Of a DNA stretch of 64,000 nt, positions 59,927 to 64,000 are shown piece by piece. Numbering within the stretch: the first letter of the stretch is position 1; every line of letters begins with the position of its first letter. The notes under the pieces are model-generated. The model had not been told where the DNA came from. It saw nothing but the letters and a program-made list of their open reading frames with translations, and did no database searches. This stretch comes from Streptomyces sp. BK340 (lineage in GTDB: Bacteria; Actinomycetota; Actinomycetes; Streptomycetales; Streptomycetaceae). The stretch covers positions 29,858 to 93,857 of the forward strand of contig NZ_VISR01000037.1 of NCBI RefSeq assembly GCF_007827595.1, given 5' to 3'. A program made the position numbers and the translations under genes.

Positions 59927-60466
59927 ATGACGCGTGCTGGACCGTCGGTGCCGGAGACCGCCGTCGTCTTCGAGCGTCTGCTCGATCAGGCTCTGAACTC
60001 CCCACAGGTGCTGGACGCCCTCGACCGCGCGGAGGGAGTGGCCGACCGGGAGCAGCTGCGCACCCGGGCGGTACGGGCGCGTACCGCCATCACCGCGGCG
60101 GTGACCGTCGAGTACCAGGAATACCTCCGCGCCCGGTCCGCGGCGGAGGGTGTGAGCGATGAGGCGGCGGCACGCCGTGCGGGCGGACCCCTGTCCCCGT
60201 CGGCCGTGCTCGTGACGGCCCTGTCCGCCGTGAAGGCGGCCTGGCGGTGGGTGGCGGTGGCCAGGCGTGACCGCGCCGCGGGTGCGGGCGATACCCCGGC
60301 CGGCGACGTCCCGGACGTGAAGCGAGCGCGGGAGACGTGGGAACTGGCGCTCCTGGAGCGGGCGGTCGTCCCCTTTCTGCTCGGCCGCCTGGAGGAACTG
60401 CTGATGAGGGAACGGGGAGACCGGGCCGCACGTCAGAAGCCGGCCCCGGACGCGTCCGTACCATGA
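59927..60466 (+). CDS. Hypothetical helical protein
   Basis: A 179-residue soluble, strongly helical protein. LLDQALNSPQVLDALDRAEG near the start and a long central helix (VTVEYQEYLRARSAA), then a membrane-proximal stretch SAVLVTALSAVKAAWRWVAV which may be a weak membrane helix, then RETWELALLERAVVPFLL. I do not recognise it. ATG 59927 follows GGGGGA. It ends 48 bases before the ArsR gene and could belong to the same transcript. Confidence 0.75.
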   Translation: MTRAGPSVPETAVVFERLLDQALNSPQVLDALDRAEGVADREQLRTRAVRARTAITAAVTVEYQEYLRARSAAEGVSDEAAARRAGGPLSPSAVLVTALSAVKAAWRWVAVARRDRAAGAGDTPAGDVPDVKRARETWELALLERAVVPFLLGRLEELLMRERGDRAARQKPAPDASVP

Positions 60467-60514
60467 GCGGGCGTATGTGCGTCGGCTGTGCACGGGACGG
60501 GACGGGAGAGGGCT

Positions 60515-60877
60515 GTGACGGAGAGCGCCGGTGGCTTCGAGGACCCGCCCGCCGAGGTGCTGGCGGCGGCGGCCGCCGCCTTCGGGCTGCTCGCCTCGTC
60601 GGCCCGGCTGCACCTGATGTGGGCGCTGGCGCAGGGCGAGAGCGATGTGACGCACCTCGCCGACCGGGTGGGCGGTGCGCTGCCCGCGGTCAGCCAGCAC
60701 CTGGCCAAGCTGAAGCTCGCCGGGCTCGTCAGCTCCCGCCGTGAGGGCCGCCGGCAGGTCTACTACATCGACGACCCCGACATCGTGACCGTCGTGCGGG
60801 TGCTGGTCGGGCAGCTGACCGCACGGTCGCAGCAGGCCTCCGCGCCGGCCTGCCGGCTGCGCGGGACCGGTGGCTGA
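60515..60877 (+). CDS. ArsR-family regulator
   Basis: A 120-residue winged-helix regulator: LLASSARLHLMWALAQGESD, LADRVGGALPAVSQHLAKLK (recognition helix) and GLVSSRREGRRQVYYIDD. GTG 60515 after GGGAGAGGG is preferred to GTG 60488. Only one Cys lies near the end (APACRL), so the classic two-Cys metal site of ArsR is absent. It overlaps the Mg2+ ATPase gene by 8 bases, so the two are coupled and the regulator probably controls that operon. Confidence 0.9.
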   Translation: MTESAGGFEDPPAEVLAAAAAAFGLLASSARLHLMWALAQGESDVTHLADRVGGALPAVSQHLAKLKLAGLVSSRREGRRQVYYIDDPDIVTVVRVLVGQLTARSQQASAPACRLRGTGG

Positions 60878-63545
60878 GAGCACCGCGCCGCCGGGTCCGG
60901 ACGCGAGGGCGCCGGACACCGGTGCCCCGACGGCGTTCGGCGGCGACCGGGCGGCCGGCGCACGGTCCCGTCCCGGGCGCTCCGCGCCGACCGTGCTCGA
61001 AGTGCTGCGGAAGCTGGACGCGAGTCCCCGGGGCCTGACGGAGGCGCAGGCGCAGGAGCGGCTGGCCCGGTTCGGCGACAACGTGCTCCCGGCGCTGCGG
61101 GAAGCCACCTGGCCGCAGCTGTTCGTCCGCAGCCTGCGGGACCCCTTCACCGCGGTCCTGCTCTGTCTCGGGCTGGTGTCGGCGGCCGTCCTCGCCTGGG
61201 GGACCGCCTCGGTGATCCTCCTCCTGGTCGTGGTGAGCTGCGTGCTGCGGGCGACCGGGGAGCACCGGGCCGACCGGTCCACGGCCGCCCTGCGGGACCT
61301 GGTCGCCACCACCGCCACGGTGGTGCGCCGCGCCGCCGAGGACGCGCCGCCCACGAGCCGGGAACTCCCGCCGGACGAGCTGGTCCCGGGGGACGTGGTC
61401 CGGCTGGGACCGGGCGACCTGGTGCCGGCGGACGTACGACTGCTGCGGGCACACGGCCTGACGGTGCACCAGTCCGCGCTGACGGGGGAGTCGGCGCCCC
61501 TCGCCAAGTCCGCGTCGGACGCCCCGCACCGCGCCGGCGGGGTGTTCGAGCAGCGGCAGTGCTGCTTCCAGGGCAGCAGCGTCGTCTCCGGAAGCGCCAC
61601 CGCGGTCGTCACCGCGACCGGCGCGCGGACCCGGTTCGCCGCCGCCCAGGGCCGTTCGGCCGGGCGGCGGGAGGCGAGCGCCTTCGACCGCTCCGTCCAC
61701 GGCATCTCCTGGATCCTGATCCGGTTCATGCTGCTGACCCCGCCGCTGGTTCTGATGGCCAACGCGGCGCTGCGCGGACGCGGCCTGGAGACACTGCCGT
61801 TCGCCGTCGCGGTGGCCGTCGGGCTCACCCCCGAGATGCTGCCGGTCCTCGTCACCACCTGCCTGGCCCGCGGCGCCTCGCTGCTCGCCCGGACGCACGG
61901 GGTGATCGTCAGACGGCTGCCCGCCCTGCACGACCTCGGCGCCGTCGACGTGCTGTGCCTGGACAAGACCGGCACCCTCACCCAGGACCGGCCGGTGGCG
62001 CACCGCGCCCTCGGCCCCGACGGCCGGGACGATCCCGAGGTGCTGCACTGGGCCGCCGTCAACGCCTGGTGGACCCTGCACCTCGCCGACCTGCCGGAAC
62101 CCGACGCCCTTGACGAGGCGCTCCTGGAGAGCGCCGACCCGGACGACCTCATGGCGTACGACGGTGTGGCGGCCGTCGGGTTCGACCCGGCGCGCCGGCT
62201 CGCCACCGCCGTCGTCCGCACCCCGGGCCGCCTCGGCCGGCACACCCTGGTCGTGAAAGGAGACGTCCGGGCCGTCCTGGAGCGCTGCGCGCTGACGGAC
62301 GAGGAGCGCCGGAGCCTGACCGGCCGCGCCGCCGCGCAGGCCGACGACGGCCTGCGCGTCCTGGCGGTCGCCACCGCCGAACGCCCGGCGCGCACCCGCG
62401 CCTACACCCCGGCCGACGAACGCGGCCTCACCTTCCGCGGCCTGGTCACCCTGCGCGACGCGCTCGCGCCCACCGCCGCCGACGCGCTGAAGAACCTCAC
62501 CGACCGCGGTGTCACCGTGAAGATCCTCACCGGCGACCACCCCGGCACCGCCGCCCGCGCCTGCCGCGACCTCGGCATCCCCGTCACCGGAGAAGCGATC
62601 GCCGACGCCGGCCGCGTCGACACCCTCACCGACGCCGGACTCTCCGCGCTCGCCCGCCGTACGACGGTCTTCGCCCGCTGCACCCCCGACCACAAGGCCC
62701 GGATCATCCGGGCCCTGCGCGCCGCCGGACACACCGTCGGCTTCCTCGGCGACGGCGTCAACGACCTCCCCGCGCTGCGCACCGCCGACGTCGGCATCGC
62801 CCCGCGCGCGGCCGCCGACGTGACGCGCGAGGTCGCCGACGTCGTACTCGCCGAGAAGGACCTGACCGCGCTCGACCAGGCCGTGGCGGCGGGCCGGCAC
62901 GCGGGCGGCAACATCGCCACCTACCTGCGCATCACGCTCTCCTCCAACCTCGGCAACGTGATCGCGATGCTCTCCGCGGGCCTGCTCCTGCCCTTCCTGC
63001 CGATGCTCCCGGCGCAGGTCCTCACCCAGAACCTCTGCTTCGACGCCGCCCAGCTCGCCTTCGCCCACGACCGCCCGCACCCCTCGGTGCCGCGCCGGCC
63101 GACGGAACTGCGCCCGCGCGACCTGCTGCGCTTCATCACCGGCTTCGGAGTGCTCAACGCGGTCGCCGACCTCGTCACCTTCGCCGTCCTCGCGCTGGCC
63201 CTGCACGGGCCGGGCACCGGGGACGACGAGGCGGTCTTCCACTCCGGATGGTTCACCGAGAACCTCCTCACCCAGGCCCTGGTCATGGTGCTGCTCCGGG
63301 CCGGCCGGCACACCGCCGGCCGCCGCAGGCCGGGCCCGGTCACCTGGGCCGCGCTCGCCCTCGCCGCCATCGGCCTGGCGCTCCCGCCGTCACCGCTCGG
63401 CCCGGTGCTCGGCCTGACCGGCCTCCCGGTCCTGTACTACGTCCTGCTCGTCGCCGTCCTGGCCGTGTACGCCGCCGGTCTCCTGGCGGCCGGCTCCCGC
63501 GCCGCGCGCAGGCTCCAGCCGGACCGCGGGGTGCCTCAGCTGTGA
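60870..63545 (+). CDS. Magnesium-translocating P-type ATPase
   Basis: An 891-residue P3B-type ATPase of the MgtA/MgtB group. A disordered N-terminus (about 1-42) precedes the actuator motif TGESAPLAKS, the phosphorylation site CLDKTGTLTQD (about 367-377), KGDVRAVLERC and the hinge GDGVNDLPALRTADVG; NLGNVIAMLSAG and QNLCFDAAQLAFAHD mark the late helices of this group. It imports Mg2+. GTG 60870 lies inside the ArsR end. The leader shows no riboswitch that I can recognise. Confidence 0.93.
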   Translation: MAESTAPPGPDARAPDTGAPTAFGGDRAAGARSRPGRSAPTVLEVLRKLDASPRGLTEAQAQERLARFGDNVLPALREATWPQLFVRSLRDPFTAVLLCLGLVSAAVLAWGTASVILLLVVVSCVLRATGEHRADRSTAALRDLVATTATVVRRAAEDAPPTSRELPPDELVPGDVVRLGPGDLVPADVRLLRAHGLTVHQSALTGESAPLAKSASDAPHRAGGVFEQRQCCFQGSSVVSGSATAVVTATGARTRFAAAQGRSAGRREASAFDRSVHGISWILIRFMLLTPPLVLMANAALRGRGLETLPFAVAVAVGLTPEMLPVLVTTCLARGASLLARTHGVIVRRLPALHDLGAVDVLCLDKTGTLTQDRPVAHRALGPDGRDDPEVLHWAAVNAWWTLHLADLPEPDALDEALLESADPDDLMAYDGVAAVGFDPARRLATAVVRTPGRLGRHTLVVKGDVRAVLERCALTDEERRSLTGRAAAQADDGLRVLAVATAERPARTRAYTPADERGLTFRGLVTLRDALAPTAADALKNLTDRGVTVKILTGDHPGTAARACRDLGIPVTGEAIADAGRVDTLTDAGLSALARRTTVFARCTPDHKARIIRALRAAGHTVGFLGDGVNDLPALRTADVGIAPRAAADVTREVADVVLAEKDLTALDQAVAAGRHAGGNIATYLRITLSSNLGNVIAMLSAGLLLPFLPMLPAQVLTQNLCFDAAQLAFAHDRPHPSVPRRPTELRPRDLLRFITGFGVLNAVADLVTFAVLALALHGPGTGDDEAVFHSGWFTENLLTQALVMVLLRAGRHTAGRRRPGPVTWAALALAAIGLALPPSPLGPVLGLTGLPVLYYVLLVAVLAVYAAGLLAAGSRAARRLQPDRGVPQL

Positions 63546-63586
63546 ATTGTGTGTGGATCTGTGCTGCTCGGGCCATGGGTTTGTTA

Positions 63587-63598
63587 GATTGCGCAATC
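63587..63598. promoter_or_regulatory. Palindrome GATTGCGCAATC before the LCP gene
   Basis: A perfect 12-bp palindrome overlapping a possible -10 element TAGATT (63585-63590), 44 bases before the LCP start. A related TTGCGCAATC lies at 59861-59870 before the gene at 59927. Confidence 0.35.
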
Positions 63599-63641
63599 AC
63601 GCAACCAAGGTGATGGGCCCGACCGTCGTGGGAGTGGGTAG

Positions 63642-64000
63642 ATGAGCGAGCCGTGGGACGGCCGGGGTGGCCAGGCCACGCGCAGCCGCAGCGCCCGGGT
63701 GCCCGGACAGCGCACGGGCGAGCCCGACGGACCGCGCCCGGGAGGCCGGGCCGCGGCCCGGGCCGCATCCCGCGCGCAGGGCGGCTCACGGTCGCACGGC
63801 AGCAGGCGTTCGGCGCGCCGGGCCCGCCCGGCGGGGCGCGGCAAACGCGTGCTGAAGATCCTCGCGATATGCCTGTCCGTCCTCGTCGTGGTGACAGCCG
63901 GCGCGGGCTGGTGGTTCTACCAGCATCTGAACGGCAACATCCAGAGTGTCTCGCTGGACGGCAAGGGTGGTTCGGAGAAGGCGGATGCGTTCGGGCGTAC
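63642..64000 (+). CDS. LCP (LytR-CpsA-Psr) family protein, N-terminal part
   Basis: The first 119 codons of a gene that continues past the window end. A basic, disordered cytoplasmic N-terminus of about 68 residues (ARRARPAGRGKR) leads to one membrane helix (VLKILAICLSVLVVVTAG, about 69-86) and WWFYQHLNGNIQSVSLDG, then KADAFGR, the usual entry to the LCP phosphotransferase domain that attaches glycopolymers to peptidoglycan. The catalytic domain itself is not in the window. ATG 63642 follows GGGAG. Confidence 0.8.
   Translation, partial: MSEPWDGRGGQATRSRSARVPGQRTGEPDGPRPGGRAAARAASRAQGGSRSHGSRRSARRARPAGRGKRVLKILAICLSVLVVVTAGAGWWFYQHLNGNIQSVSLDGKGGSEKADAFGR

Noticed and set aside
1..64000. tRNA or rRNA genes
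   Set aside because: No cloverleaf with a GTTCRAATCC-like T-loop or rRNA core sequence was recognised; tRNAscan-SE would settle it.

Overview
The window is high-GC actinobacterial chromosome, almost certainly Streptomyces. The supporting signs are very strong GC bias at third codon positions, many GTG/TTG starts, a chaplin, an XRE/DUF5753 + DUF397 pair, a SURF1/SigE/asd/ask/recR/ybaB block in the order I know from Streptomyces chromosomes, and an intergenic hairpin repeat that looks typical of the genus. I see no rRNA, no tRNA and no CRISPR array.

Layout. 0-13 kb: two membrane Ser/Thr kinases (48-1976, 11180-13210) bracket a Tat-exported 5'-nucleotidase, a trio of secreted proteins centred on a small zinc metalloprotease, an XRE/DUF397 regulatory pair, a GntR regulator and a class-III aminotransferase. 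13-24 kb is conserved housekeeping: SLATT-like membrane protein, YbaB, RecR, DUF5063, a broken TauE/SafE permease, aspartokinase + aspartate-semialdehyde dehydrogenase, a SigE-type ECF sigma factor with a membrane partner, SURF1 and an S9 peptidase. 24.6-30.3 kb: a secreted beta-helix protein, a two-RCK channel-like protein, a UPF0718 permease with its TIGR03943 partner, and a zinc-ribbon membrane protein.

30-46.5 kb is a monovalent-cation (mostly potassium) island. It holds two KimA-type K+/H+ symporters, a CPA1 Na+/H+ antiporter, a decayed kdpD copy carrying a 173-bp MITE, and an apparently complete kdpF-A-B-C-E-D locus with an extra 27-residue membrane ORF in front of kdpF. OmpR-type 11-bp direct repeats (GTCAA / GTAAG cores, one ATTCA pair) lie upstream of the kdp operon, the antiporter and both KimA genes, which suggests one regulon, most simply KdpE-controlled. 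This is an inference from sequence.

46.6-64 kb: a multi-pass membrane protein, a large secreted repeat protein, a three-domain chaplin with a (PPVQT)14 stalk and a sortase signal, and a two-component system divergent from a tight four-gene NRPS-independent siderophore operon (two IucA/IucC synthetases, a PLP decarboxylase of SbnH/PvsE type, an MFS exporter). These are followed by an unknown gene, an ArsR regulator overlapping an Mg2+ P-type ATPase gene, and the start of an LCP-family gene cut by the window end.
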